DNA of 64,000 nucleotides from Marinoscillum furvescens DSM 4134. GTDB lineage: Bacteria; Bacteroidota; Bacteroidia; Cytophagales; Cyclobacteriaceae. Location: assembly GCF_003386095.1 (NCBI RefSeq), contig NZ_QREG01000023.1:21930-85929 (forward strand). The letters are read 5' to 3'. The position numbers and the translations under genes were made by a program. Shown piece after piece: positions 54,391 through 63,010 of this stretch. How positions within the stretch are numbered: position 1 is the first letter of the stretch; each line of letters starts with the position of its first letter. A model generated the notes under the pieces. The model searched no databases. It worked only from the letters and a program-made list of their open reading frames with translations, and was not told the DNA's origin.

Positions 54391-55571
54391 GAATGAAGGG
54401 CTTTAAGCAGCGTCTGCATTTTATGTGCTGTTTCGGCTAATTCTTTTTCAGGGCGTGAGTCTTCGGTAATACCCGCACCTGCGTACAAACGCGCCTTGTC
54501 GCCGATCAGTTGGAGGCAGCGTAGGTTGACAAACAAGTGAGTGTTGCCGTTAAATCCGACAGGCCCCATAAATCCGGCATACAATGACCGGTCGTACCCT
54601 TCGTGCGCCTTGATAAAATCATCTGCTGTTTCTCTGGGAAAGCCGCATACCGCACTGGTCGGGTGTAGTAGATCAAGCATTGTGCTACCTAACAAGGGGC
54701 TATTGGTAGCTTCCATATCCACTTTAAATTCTGTTTTTAAATGCGCCAGATTACCAGCTCGCACAGTTTTGGGGCCTATTTCGTCAAACTCCCTTAAGCG
54801 GATTTTCTTAAAGCATGCAATGATGTACCTGCTCACCATGGCCTGCTCTTCAATTTCTTTTTGCATCCAGGCAACCTCACTTAGGCTAATGGACTCAGCA
54901 AGTGGTTGGGTGCCCGCCAGGGCATCTGTAGAAAAATACCGCTGACCTTCTATACTGAGCAACTTTTCTGGGCTTGCACCCAGCCAGATACCGTGGGTTG
55001 TGCTGGTCAAATGGCAAAAGGCCCGAGGATACATTTCAGCTATGCGCTCAAACAACGACAAAGGATCTTCGCCTTGATGATCAAAATCTTCATATCTGGA
55101 AAGCACCACCTTTTCCAGCTTGCCCTGGCGAATGCTTTGAACCGCATCTGCTACCATGGTGCTAAAATCGCCGGATGAAATATCTGCTACGGGTTGATGA
55201 ATAGGATCAGCCTTTTTTGACTCCAGCGCCTGACGAAAGCCTTCCAGTTGGTCAGAAGAAGTGGTCGGAGCAATTCGTAATTCAGCCTCACTATTGTGAA
55301 TGTGGATGATGATATTTCCCTGTAGCACCTGGGGCGCCACCGGATGACTCGCGTTATAAGGATTAATAAGAAAAGCTTCGTGTAGCTCCTCCAAATTTTG
55401 GTCATAGTCCTGGCCACTGCCGCTGAGGTCTACGATTGCAAAGATTTTTGCTTCGTTGGGAAGTCTCCAAACGGCTAGAGGATATGGGGTGTGAATGACC
55501 TGGCTAAGTAAAGCCGTAGCGTCTTCTCTTGTGGTGATCTGCTGTAATTGTGCTAATGCTGCTTGACTCAT
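54387..55571 (-). CDS. menF: isochorismate synthase
   Basis: A 394-residue chorismate-utilising enzyme converting chorismate to isochorismate. C-terminal motifs: KLEKVVLSR, WLGASPEKLL, the TDALAGT loop, ELAETAHKMQ, HPTSAVCGFP and RSLYAGFMG. It could also feed siderophore synthesis, but coupling to menD points to menaquinone. The overlap with the thioesterase stop (55568-55571) continues the operon. Confidence 0.94.
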   Translation of the reverse strand: MSQAALAQLQQITTREDATALLSQVIHTPYPLAVWRLPNEAKIFAIVDLSGSGQDYDQNLEELHEAFLINPYNASHPVAPQVLQGNIIIHIHNSEAELRIAPTTSSDQLEGFRQALESKKADPIHQPVADISSGDFSTMVADAVQSIRQGKLEKVVLSRYEDFDHQGEDPLSLFERIAEMYPRAFCHLTSTTHGIWLGASPEKLLSIEGQRYFSTDALAGTQPLAESISLSEVAWMQKEIEEQAMVSRYIIACFKKIRLREFDEIGPKTVRAGNLAHLKTEFKVDMEATNSPLLGSTMLDLLHPTSAVCGFPRETADDFIKAHEGYDRSLYAGFMGPVGFNGNTHLFVNLRCLQLIGDKARLYAGAGITEDSRPEKELAETAHKMQTLLKALHS

Positions 55572-56002
55572 TCCTGTATTTTCTTCTCCAATATCGCCAT
55601 GGTAATCTTACTGATGCAGATCAGTTTTTCATCTTCATCAGTAATACGGATTTCCCAAAGTTGGGTCGTTCTTCCAATGTGCAAAGGTGTTGCTTTTCCG
55701 GTGACGATGCCTTCTTTTTTAGCCCTTATGTGGTTGGCGTTGATTTCCAGACCAACCACAGATTTGTCCATTCCGGCTATCAATGCTGCTGCCACACTTC
55801 CCAGTGTTTCGGCAAGTGCCACAGACGCTCCTCCGTGTAGCAGTCCCATGGGTTGGCGGGTGTGCTGATTTACGGGCATGTTTGCACAGATGTAGTCTTC
55901 ACCTACTTCAGTAAATTGAATGCCGAGATGTGAAACCATTGTCTCGTCACAAAATGCGTTTAACCCCTCCGGAGTGGTGCCTTTTGGTATCATATTGGCC
56001 AT
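55568..56002 (-). CDS. hotdog-fold thioesterase, probable DHNA-CoA hydrolase (MenI-like)
   Basis: A 144-residue PaaI/YdiI-type thioesterase with HTRQPMGLLHGGASVALAETLGS, carrying the catalytic acidic residue and HGG motif. As first gene of the menF-menD operon it probably cleaves 1,4-dihydroxy-2-naphthoyl-CoA, the role of YdiI (MenI) in E. coli. The assignment rests on context. A second ATG three codons in (M4) is possible. Confidence 0.82.
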   Translation of the reverse strand: MANMIPKGTTPEGLNAFCDETMVSHLGIQFTEVGEDYICANMPVNQHTRQPMGLLHGGASVALAETLGSVAAALIAGMDKSVVGLEINANHIRAKKEGIVTGKATPLHIGRTTQLWEIRITDEDEKLICISKITMAILEKKIQE

Positions 56003-56132
56003 AAAAGTAACACGGCGTAATCTATTTTGCTGCTTCCGCCTTAAAAATCATATTTCTTTATCGAATCACTTTATCCAACTTCTTTAGAAGCTATAAGTTT
56101 ACGGTGATTTTTTAGCTCTAAATACGCAACAC

Positions 56133-56756
56133 TTGAAGCAATTTTACATAATCAGACACGGCGAAACAGAATACAACCGCATAGGAATGGTGCAGGGGAG
56201 TGGAATAGATGCGCCGCTAAATGAAACCGGAGAACAGCAGGCCGAAGCCTTTTATCAGGCATACAAAGACGTGTCATTCGACAAGATTTATACTTCCAAC
56301 CTCATTCGTACCGAGCAAACTGTAAAGAAGTTTATTGCTAAAGACATCCCACATGAGGCGCTGCCTGGGCTGCGCGAGATCAGCTGGGGAGTACAGGAAG
56401 GGGTAGCCTTTACTCCTGAAACCTCCACGGAATATCAGGAAACAGCCAAAGACTGGAGCAGAGGTAACCTCGAGCGAAGAATTGAAGGGGGTGAAAATCC
56501 GATTGAGGTAGCTGCTCGTCAGCAAGAGGCCTTTGAGCATATCCTGGCTCAGCCTAACGAAGATCGAGTATTGATTTGTACTCATGGACGAGCTATGCGC
56601 ATCATGATGTGCTGGATGCTCAAGCACCCGCTGAGTATGATGGATCAGTTTAAGCATACCAATACTGGGCTGTATGTGGTAAACTGGACCGGTAGTCAGT
56701 TTTCCATAGAGGTCCACAATGCTACGGAGCATTTGGAGACTGTGCCAGCCGGCTGA
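56133..56756 (+). CDS. histidine phosphatase family protein
   Basis: A 207-residue phosphoglycerate-mutase-like phosphatase with a TTG start. The catalytic motif is IRHGETEYNR at residues 7-16, the acid is in LREISWGVQEG near 85 and the second histidine in ICTHGRAMR near 150. The substrate cannot be told from the sequence. It lies 46 bases ahead of ligD on the same strand. Confidence 0.88.
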   Translation: MKQFYIIRHGETEYNRIGMVQGSGIDAPLNETGEQQAEAFYQAYKDVSFDKIYTSNLIRTEQTVKKFIAKDIPHEALPGLREISWGVQEGVAFTPETSTEYQETAKDWSRGNLERRIEGGENPIEVAARQQEAFEHILAQPNEDRVLICTHGRAMRIMMCWMLKHPLSMMDQFKHTNTGLYVVNWTGSQFSIEVHNATEHLETVPAG

Positions 56757-56802
56757 CGGAAATTTGCTGGATTCTGTGCATCTTTAGCATGTACCTAAGT
56801 AC

Positions 56803-59124
56803 ATGACTATGGGGCGCGACAAAATCTATGTAGAAGTAGGTAAACGAAAGCTCCACCTGTCTAATCTAGACAAGGTGCTATTTCCTGACGATCATATTGT
56901 AAAGGCGGAGGTGATCGATTATTACCTCTCTTTAGCTCCCACCATCCTGCACCACCTCAAAGGTCGTCCTCTGTCGTTTGTGCGTTTTCCTGACGGTATC
57001 CAAGGGGAGCAATTTTTTCAAAAAAACAGACCCGAGTGGACACCAGACTGGATCGAATACATCCGTCTGGGGCGTGAGCGCAAAAAGGAATACATCGTGG
57101 CCTATGAAGAGGCTACTTTGGTGTGGCTAGCGAATCTTGCTTGTCTGGAGCTGCATCAGATTCACAGTTTTCACCACTATGCCGAAAAGCCCGATTACCT
57201 GGTTTTTGATCTGGATCCTCCAGAAGGTAAAAATGATTTTAATGAAGTAAAAGCACTCGCCTTTGCGCTCAAAGAGGAACTGGAAAACTATGACTATCAT
57301 GTTTTTGTGAAAACCACAGGTGGCAAAGGCTTGCATTTACTCGTACCCATCGAAATGCAATACACGTTTGATGAAGGATTTGCTGTTGCCAAAAAGTTGG
57401 CTGAAAGCTTTATAAAGAAACATAAAAACACGACCCTTCATTTAAACAAAGCTGCAAGAAAAGGACGAGTGCTCATAGACATTTTTCGAAACAAGCCCTC
57501 ACAGACGATCGTATCGCCCTACAGTTTGCGTGGAAGAGACGGTGCTCCGGCATCTGCGCCACTCACCTGGGATGAGTTGCAAGCTACCACGCACCCTCAT
57601 GAGTGGAACCTACAATCGGTCAAAATTCAAACCCTTGAGCGTGGAGACCCCTGGGAGGCCATTCGTAGCTGGGCGGTGCCTTTGCATACGGACAAACGTA
57701 CCCGAGCACCAGGGGTAGATCTGAAAGACAATGCTAAGCGCAAAACGCCAGAGCAGCTGGTAGCTTATGAAGCTCGAAGGGATTTTAGCAAGACGCCAGA
57801 GCCCTATGTGCCGGAAGATGATGGACGGAGCAATCGATTTGTGGTTCAACGCCACCATGCCTCTCATTTGCATTATGACCTGCGGTTAGAGCACGAAGGT
57901 GTGCTCAGGTCATGGGCCCTGCCGCGTGGGTTGCCACCGCATCCGGGAGTAAAACGCCTGGCCGTGCAAACAGAGGACCACCCGCTGGAGTATCTTTCTT
58001 TCGAAGCGGAAATACCCAAAGGTCAGTATGGAGGCGGTATGATGTGGATCTTCGCAGCAGGCAGATACGAGATCACCAAGGAAAAGAAAAACGGATTCTA
58101 TTTCAGGTTGTCAGGGCCTCAGCTAAATGCTGAATACCGCATGCACCTGATGAAGGGCAAAGAGTGGCTGCTTGAAAGAGTAGATAAACCTCAACATGAC
58201 TATCTGCAACAGCCAGTAAAGCCCATGCTTGCCAATGTGCTGAAGAAACCTCCTAAAGGTAATTTCCTATATGAGGTAAAATGGGATGGAATACGCGTAC
58301 TTATCACACTCCACGAAGGGGAATTGACCATCAGAAGTAGAAACTTAAATGATATTACGGCTCAGTTTCCAGAGCTCAACATTCCCGAGGAAGTATTTCG
58401 AGTCAATAATGGAGTATTTGATGGGGAGATTGTCTGTCTGGACAAAGATGGGAAGGCTGTTTTTAGCAAGGTCATTAAGCGCTTAATGACCAAAAAGGAG
58501 CTAGACATTGCGCATTATGCTAAAAAGCATCCAGTTCACTGCTACCTGTTTGATGTGATCTACCTCGATGGGAGATTGCTGACTGGTGATCCCTGGCTCA
58601 GGCGACGGGAATGGCTTGCCGACTCCTTTCGTAAAAACACACCTTATCGTTTGAGTGAGGCGATTGATGATGGTGAGGGCTTGTTTGCTGCCACTCAGGA
58701 GATGAGTGTGGAGGGCATCATGGCCAAAGACCTATACGGCAAATATTACCCGGGCAAGCGCTCCGATAGCTGGTTCAAAATCAAAGTGAAGCACGAGATA
58801 GACGCCTGGATCATAGGCTATACTCAAGGCAAAGGAGATCGGGCGGACACCTTTGGGGCGTTACATGTAGCCCAAAAAGATAGCGACAGTCAGTGGATAT
58901 ACCGCGGCAAGGTAGGCACTGGCTTTAGTGATCATCTTTTGCAAACCCTTCGTGAAGTAATGGATAGTCAAAAAGCGGGTAAGGTGCCTATTGCCAAGAA
59001 TATAAGTGACCCTGGTGTATGGCTTACAGAACCTCTACCTGTGGAGCTAAAATATACCGAGCTTACCAAAGATGGCCATTTCCGAGACCCCGTTTTTCAG
59101 AAGCTCAGACAGGATTTTATGTGA
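56803..59124 (+). CDS. ligD: DNA ligase D (primase-phosphoesterase-ligase)
   Basis: A 773-residue NHEJ ligase with three domains in the order POL-PE-LIG. POL (about 1-300) has the D136-L-D138 metal pair (VFDLDPPEG). The 3'-phosphoesterase (about 335-460) has HASHLHYDLRLE (352-363). The ATP-dependent ligase (about 470-773) has catalytic K493 in EVKWDGIRV and the later motif WFKIKVKHEIDAW. This is the mycobacterial order, unlike the PE-LIG-POL order of Pseudomonas. With Ku it repairs double-strand breaks. The alternative ATG at 56809 is equally possible. Confidence 0.96.
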   Translation: MTMGRDKIYVEVGKRKLHLSNLDKVLFPDDHIVKAEVIDYYLSLAPTILHHLKGRPLSFVRFPDGIQGEQFFQKNRPEWTPDWIEYIRLGRERKKEYIVAYEEATLVWLANLACLELHQIHSFHHYAEKPDYLVFDLDPPEGKNDFNEVKALAFALKEELENYDYHVFVKTTGGKGLHLLVPIEMQYTFDEGFAVAKKLAESFIKKHKNTTLHLNKAARKGRVLIDIFRNKPSQTIVSPYSLRGRDGAPASAPLTWDELQATTHPHEWNLQSVKIQTLERGDPWEAIRSWAVPLHTDKRTRAPGVDLKDNAKRKTPEQLVAYEARRDFSKTPEPYVPEDDGRSNRFVVQRHHASHLHYDLRLEHEGVLRSWALPRGLPPHPGVKRLAVQTEDHPLEYLSFEAEIPKGQYGGGMMWIFAAGRYEITKEKKNGFYFRLSGPQLNAEYRMHLMKGKEWLLERVDKPQHDYLQQPVKPMLANVLKKPPKGNFLYEVKWDGIRVLITLHEGELTIRSRNLNDITAQFPELNIPEEVFRVNNGVFDGEIVCLDKDGKAVFSKVIKRLMTKKELDIAHYAKKHPVHCYLFDVIYLDGRLLTGDPWLRRREWLADSFRKNTPYRLSEAIDDGEGLFAATQEMSVEGIMAKDLYGKYYPGKRSDSWFKIKVKHEIDAWIIGYTQGKGDRADTFGALHVAQKDSDSQWIYRGKVGTGFSDHLLQTLREVMDSQKAGKVPIAKNISDPGVWLTEPLPVELKYTELTKDGHFRDPVFQKLRQDFM

Positions 59125-59340
59125 ATCTTAACGCATTGAAATATAGTAGGTTATGATCTCTTGCTTCTTGTGATTATTTAATTAATTACTTACCTTTCCT
59201 TAGCAATGCCAAAAGCGTTTACCAGGGAGCTTCAAACTATCTTTTCAGATGGACGTTAGCTTATAGTAACACACTGCTATCTTGCAGTATATGAATGAGA
59301 TAGCTTAAATGCACTGCAGTTTCACTCAAACTATTTCGTC

Positions 59341-60183
59341 ATGCGAGCAATCTGGAAAGGACACATTCGGTTTTCATTAGTAACAATCCCGATCAGGATA
59401 TACAACGCCATAGATAATCAGCAGGCTATCCGCTTCAACTTGCTTTCGAAAGAAAACCACAATCCGGTCAAGTACGAAAAGAAAGATAAGGTGACAGGAG
59501 AGACCCTGCGTGCTGAAGATATTGTGAAGGGGTATCAGTATGAGCCGGATCAGTTTGTAATCATCACTAGTGAAGATTTTGACAAGGTGAAGCTGCAAAG
59601 TACCAAAGTGATCGAAATCGAAGGGTTTGTAGATGCCAGCGAAGTGCACCCTACGTTGTTTGATGCACCCTACTTTGCGGGGCCAGATGGAGATGTGGCC
59701 GCCAAAACCTACCGTTTGCTCTCGGAAGCGTTGCTTAAATCTGGGAAGGTAGGCGTGGGCAAGGTGGTCTTGCGAGATCGTGAAAATGTGGTGCTGCTCA
59801 CGCCACACGAAGGGGGCATATTGCTTTACAAGTTGCGCTATCGTGACGAAGTGCGGAGTATTACACAGGTACCAAAAATGGATACCGATTCAGAGATAGA
59901 TGCAGATCAACTAAAAATGGCGAGTACGCTGATAGACAGCATGACCAGGTCGTTTGAGGACATGGAGCTCAAGGATCGCTACAATGGAGCCCTTAAAGAA
60001 ATGATCATGAGCAAGATAGAAGGTAAGGAGGTAGTAAGCGTAACAGAAGAAGAGCCAGAAGTGGTAGACATTATGACAGCCCTGAAGGAGAGTATCGCTC
60101 AGGCTAAGGCTGATAAAAAGCCAATGAAAAAGGCAAAGAAAAAGTCCAAGGCATCAGAAAAGAAACAGCAAAAAGCTAGCTGA
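59341..60183 (+). CDS. ku: Ku homodimer DNA-end-binding protein
   Basis: A 280-residue bacterial Ku. The core begins MRAIWKGHIRFSLVTIPIRIYNA and contains IVKGYQYEPDQFVIITSEDF, the standard ring-forming domain. The last 27 residues are a lysine-rich tail (DKKPMKKAKKKSK) typical of DNA-sliding Ku tails. A 216-bp gap without evident genes or strong signals separates it from ligD. The TPR gene starts inside its stop codon. Confidence 0.96.
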   Translation: MRAIWKGHIRFSLVTIPIRIYNAIDNQQAIRFNLLSKENHNPVKYEKKDKVTGETLRAEDIVKGYQYEPDQFVIITSEDFDKVKLQSTKVIEIEGFVDASEVHPTLFDAPYFAGPDGDVAAKTYRLLSEALLKSGKVGVGKVVLRDRENVVLLTPHEGGILLYKLRYRDEVRSITQVPKMDTDSEIDADQLKMASTLIDSMTRSFEDMELKDRYNGALKEMIMSKIEGKEVVSVTEEEPEVVDIMTALKESIAQAKADKKPMKKAKKKSKASEKKQQKAS

Positions 60184-60794
60184 TGGCACGTATTGTTAAA
60201 CTTCCTGTAAGTCCACCCAAAAAGCTAGGTCCTAAGAAGGCAAAACGTAGACGCAAACCTAATCTGGAAGATTATGGGCAATTGAATTTGTTTGCACAGC
60301 CGCCAAAGGAAGGTAAAGTGGTGAGCATGCATCAGCAAGAAAGCTTTTTTGAGCAAGCTCTACAATTAGATGATGAGGGCAAACCGGAGGCTGAGAAGTA
60401 CTACCTGCTAGCCATCGAAAACAAGCAACGAGAAGTGGATGCCTATTGTAACCTGGGCATTATCAAATCTCAGCAGGAGGACCTTGCGGAGAGTATCAAT
60501 TACCTCACCAAGGCACTGGAGCTAAATCCCAGGCATTTTGAAGCGCACTATAACCTCGCCAATGTATATTCTGATATGGGCAATTTTCCTCTAGCTAAAA
60601 CACATTATGAGGTGTCCATCTCCATAGACCCGGACTTTCCTGACAGCTATTACAATCTCGGGCTGGTGCTCATTTCTTTGAAACAGTATGAGCGAGCCAT
60701 CAAGGCTATCAATACATACATCGAGCACTCTCCAGAATCTGACCACTCGGTAGCGTCAGAACTCCTTAAAACCCTAAAATCCTTTGCATTATGA
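60183..60794 (+). CDS. TPR protein coupled to Ku, with a basic N-terminus and clamp-like motif
   Basis: A 203-residue protein. Residues 1-28 are strongly basic (KKLGPKKAKRRRKP); QLNLF at residues 33-37 matches the beta-clamp-binding pentapeptide (QL[SD]LF). From about residue 50 there are four TPR units (YCNLGIIKSQQEDL, AHYNLANVYSDMGNF, SYYNLGLVLISLKQY). The start lies inside the ku stop (TGATG), so translation is coupled. It is plausibly an NHEJ scaffold, which is inference from position. Confidence 0.82.
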   Translation: MARIVKLPVSPPKKLGPKKAKRRRKPNLEDYGQLNLFAQPPKEGKVVSMHQQESFFEQALQLDDEGKPEAEKYYLLAIENKQREVDAYCNLGIIKSQQEDLAESINYLTKALELNPRHFEAHYNLANVYSDMGNFPLAKTHYEVSISIDPDFPDSYYNLGLVLISLKQYERAIKAINTYIEHSPESDHSVASELLKTLKSFAL

Positions 60795-61162
60795 AAGATT
60801 CAAACGAATTACTCGCGGATCATTTTGAGCGCCTCAAAAGTCTGGTCCCTGATCTATACATCCGGGAGCACGACAGGAGTCCGACACCAAACACAGACGC
60901 AATGTATGGATTGCTCAAGCGCACGCTGGGCATTGTAGAAGCTATTTATTTAAAAAATGCTAACGGGTTTAATGATGCTCGAATGGAGGAATATGCCAAA
61001 GTGATTCAGGAGCTTAAAGAACTTGGTTTTGAATATTCCGGTCATGAAGAACTGATGGATAAAGCCGCTAGTAAACTGCTCATGAAAGCGAAAAAACCCA
61101 TGAAACGAGCCAAAGGTGGTACAGAATTTGATCAGGGAAAATCTGATCGAAAAGCTATTTAA
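60791..61162 (+). CDS. small basic-tailed protein, third gene of the ku operon
   Basis: A 123-residue protein of unknown family whose start overlaps the TPR stop by four bases (ATGA). The N-terminal 90 residues are mixed charge and probably helical. The tail KAKKPMKRAKGG repeats the KKPMK-[KR]-AK motif of the Ku tail with different synonymous codons, so it is not a recent copy. The tail suggests DNA binding. Confidence 0.75.
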   Translation: MKDSNELLADHFERLKSLVPDLYIREHDRSPTPNTDAMYGLLKRTLGIVEAIYLKNANGFNDARMEEYAKVIQELKELGFEYSGHEELMDKAASKLLMKAKKPMKRAKGGTEFDQGKSDRKAI

Positions 61163-61165
61163 CCT

Positions 61166-61372
61166 ATGAAACACCTTAAATATCTACTCGGAGTAGGAGC
61201 GCTTTTTTCAATGCTCATGTTTGCCGGTTGTGATGAAGAAGAAGTGTCTGGCACCTGTGCCGGATGCCCTAGTGATACACCATGGAGTGTTTTTGGCTCA
61301 GATCAGTGCTACAAATCACTTGACGATTGCGAAGCAGCAGAAAAAGGGAACTGTACCATTTGTGATGGCTAA
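61166..61372 (+). CDS. small cysteine-rich lipoprotein
   Basis: A 68-residue lipoprotein: the lipobox MFAGC puts the lipidated cysteine at 22. The mature part holds six further cysteines (31, 34, 48, 55, 63, 66), enough for three disulfides or a metal site. I recognise no family. It begins three bases after the preceding stop and may share the ku transcript. Confidence 0.72.
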   Translation: MKHLKYLLGVGALFSMLMFAGCDEEEVSGTCAGCPSDTPWSVFGSDQCYKSLDDCEAAEKGNCTICDG

Positions 61373-61451
61373 AACTAACGTAGGGTAAATCTATTGGGAG
61401 AAGTATTTGCGTAATTAGGTTGATTGGCTAATTTTCCCTTAAACCTAACCC

Positions 61452-62147
61452 ATGAAGCTAAGCATCATCATACCCACACTCAACGAGGCAGATAACATAG
61501 AGCCGCTGATCAGGTTTTTTGCCACTCACCCTCAGCATGAACACCTCGAAGTGATCGTAGTGGATGGTGGCAGCACAGACCGCACACCCAGTTTGGCACA
61601 AGCCGCTGGGGCGATGGTTGTCACCAGTGAGGTAGCCTCCAGGCCTGTTCAGCTCAACCTGGGTGCTCAGTCGGCTACAGCTGATATGCTCTATTTTGTA
61701 CATGCTGACGTCAGCCTGCCAGAGTCCTTTTATGACGACATCTTTAAGGCTTCGCAAAACTATGAGGTGGGGTGCTACCGTTATTTGTTTGATTCCAGCC
61801 ATCCGCTACTGAAGATCAACAGTTTCTTTTCGCGCTTCCCAATGATGTGGTGCCGTGGTGGAGATCAGACACTGTTCATCACCCGTTCGCTATTTGATCG
61901 TCTTGGAGGTTTCAATGAATACTACTGTGTGATGGAAGATTTTGACCTTATTCGAAGAGCTCGTGCGCTTACTTCCTTTTACATCATACCCAAGAGCATA
62001 AAGGTCTCTGCCCGAAAATATGCTCATAATGCATACATGCATGTGCAGCTTACAAACCTCAAGGCCTTTCGCATGTTTCGTAAAGGGGTGCCGCCCGCTG
62101 AAATACGTAGTTTTTATAAAAAAGCGCTCCGACTCGTTGACTATTGA
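61452..62147 (+). CDS. family 2 glycosyltransferase, TIGR04283-like
   Basis: A 231-residue GT-A glycosyltransferase: SIIIPTLNEADNIEPL, VVDGGSTDRT, the HADVSLP metal motif, CRGGDQTLFI and GGFNEYYCVMEDFDLIRRA. The GGDQ and MEDFD segments match the TIGR04283 subgroup, named for arsenosugar clusters but widespread. No membrane anchor is present. The acceptor is unknown; the MBL gene follows closely. Confidence 0.88.
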   Translation: MKLSIIIPTLNEADNIEPLIRFFATHPQHEHLEVIVVDGGSTDRTPSLAQAAGAMVVTSEVASRPVQLNLGAQSATADMLYFVHADVSLPESFYDDIFKASQNYEVGCYRYLFDSSHPLLKINSFFSRFPMMWCRGGDQTLFITRSLFDRLGGFNEYYCVMEDFDLIRRARALTSFYIIPKSIKVSARKYAHNAYMHVQLTNLKAFRMFRKGVPPAEIRSFYKKALRLVDY

Positions 62148-62194
62148 TCGGCAGGGGAGTTAGCTTTAATCGTGCAACTCAAAAAATCCCAACG

Positions 62195-62926
62195 ATGAAA
62201 ATGACCGTACTGGGCTGTGGTGATGCCTTTGCATCTGCCGGCCGTTTCAATACCAGTTTCCTGCTAGAAGAAGAGCTACATAAGGTCCTGATCGACTGTG
62301 GAGCATCTACATTGATAAGACTGAAGCAATTAAACATTGCTGTGGACTCCATTGATACGATCATTATCACCCACTTCCACGGCGACCACTATGGAGGGCT
62401 TCCGTTTTTGATGCTCAGCAATCATCTGGAGTGTAAACGCAAGCACCCATTGACCATCATAGGACCAGAAGGAATTCGAGATCGTCTATATGCCCTTCAG
62501 GAAGCCATGTATCCAGGTACACAGCCATTTCTAACAGCTTTGGATCTCAGGTTTCTGGAGTTTCAGGAAAACAATTGGATACAGGCTGCCGGGGTGGATG
62601 TCTATGCTCGTAAAGTTACGCATGCACCACCTTCTAACCCTCATGGCGTAAAAGTTAGGATAGGAGAGCAGGTATTTGGTTTTTCGGGAGATACCGAGTG
62701 GGACGATGCACTCATAGACCTGGCGGATGAAACCGATGCCTTTGTGATCGAATGCAATAACTTCGATATTGACACCCCGGGGCACCTCAGTTACCAAACT
62801 ATTCTCAATAAAAAGGATTTTTTCAAGACCCAGAAACTTTTGCTCACGCATATGGGTAATGACGTAATCAATCAAAAACACACTGATATTCAACGGCTTG
62901 AGGACGGAGCTGAAGTGACTTTTTGA
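62195..62926 (+). CDS. MBL-fold metallo-hydrolase (RNase Z-like)
   Basis: A 243-residue metallo-beta-lactamase-fold protein with H60-F-H62-G-D64-H65, FSGDTEW and LLLTHMGNDV as metal ligands. The N-terminal LGCGDAFASAGRFNTSF resembles RNase Z and PQQ-B-type proteins, but it is shorter than the true rnz at 8523. The ATG at 62195 is chosen; the longer frame starts inside the glycosyltransferase gene. The substrate is unknown. Confidence 0.85.
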   Translation: MKMTVLGCGDAFASAGRFNTSFLLEEELHKVLIDCGASTLIRLKQLNIAVDSIDTIIITHFHGDHYGGLPFLMLSNHLECKRKHPLTIIGPEGIRDRLYALQEAMYPGTQPFLTALDLRFLEFQENNWIQAAGVDVYARKVTHAPPSNPHGVKVRIGEQVFGFSGDTEWDDALIDLADETDAFVIECNNFDIDTPGHLSYQTILNKKDFFKTQKLLLTHMGNDVINQKHTDIQRLEDGAEVTF

Positions 62927-63010
62927 CTCCAGTCAAAAAAATCTTAGAAAAATCTATTCTCATGGTAGGAGATTTTCGGAGGTGTCTGTTTTTATACCAG
63001 ACAAACGAAA

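Noticed and set aside
59125..59340. Small RNA in the gap between ligD and ku
   Set aside because: Only a weak ACTGC/GCAGT hairpin and AT-rich sequence are visible; no promoter or terminator supports an RNA gene.
62920..62939. TTTTTGACT/AGTCAAAAA inverted repeat at the MBL gene stop
   Set aside because: Almost no loop and no following T-run on either strand; AT-rich chance palindrome is likely.
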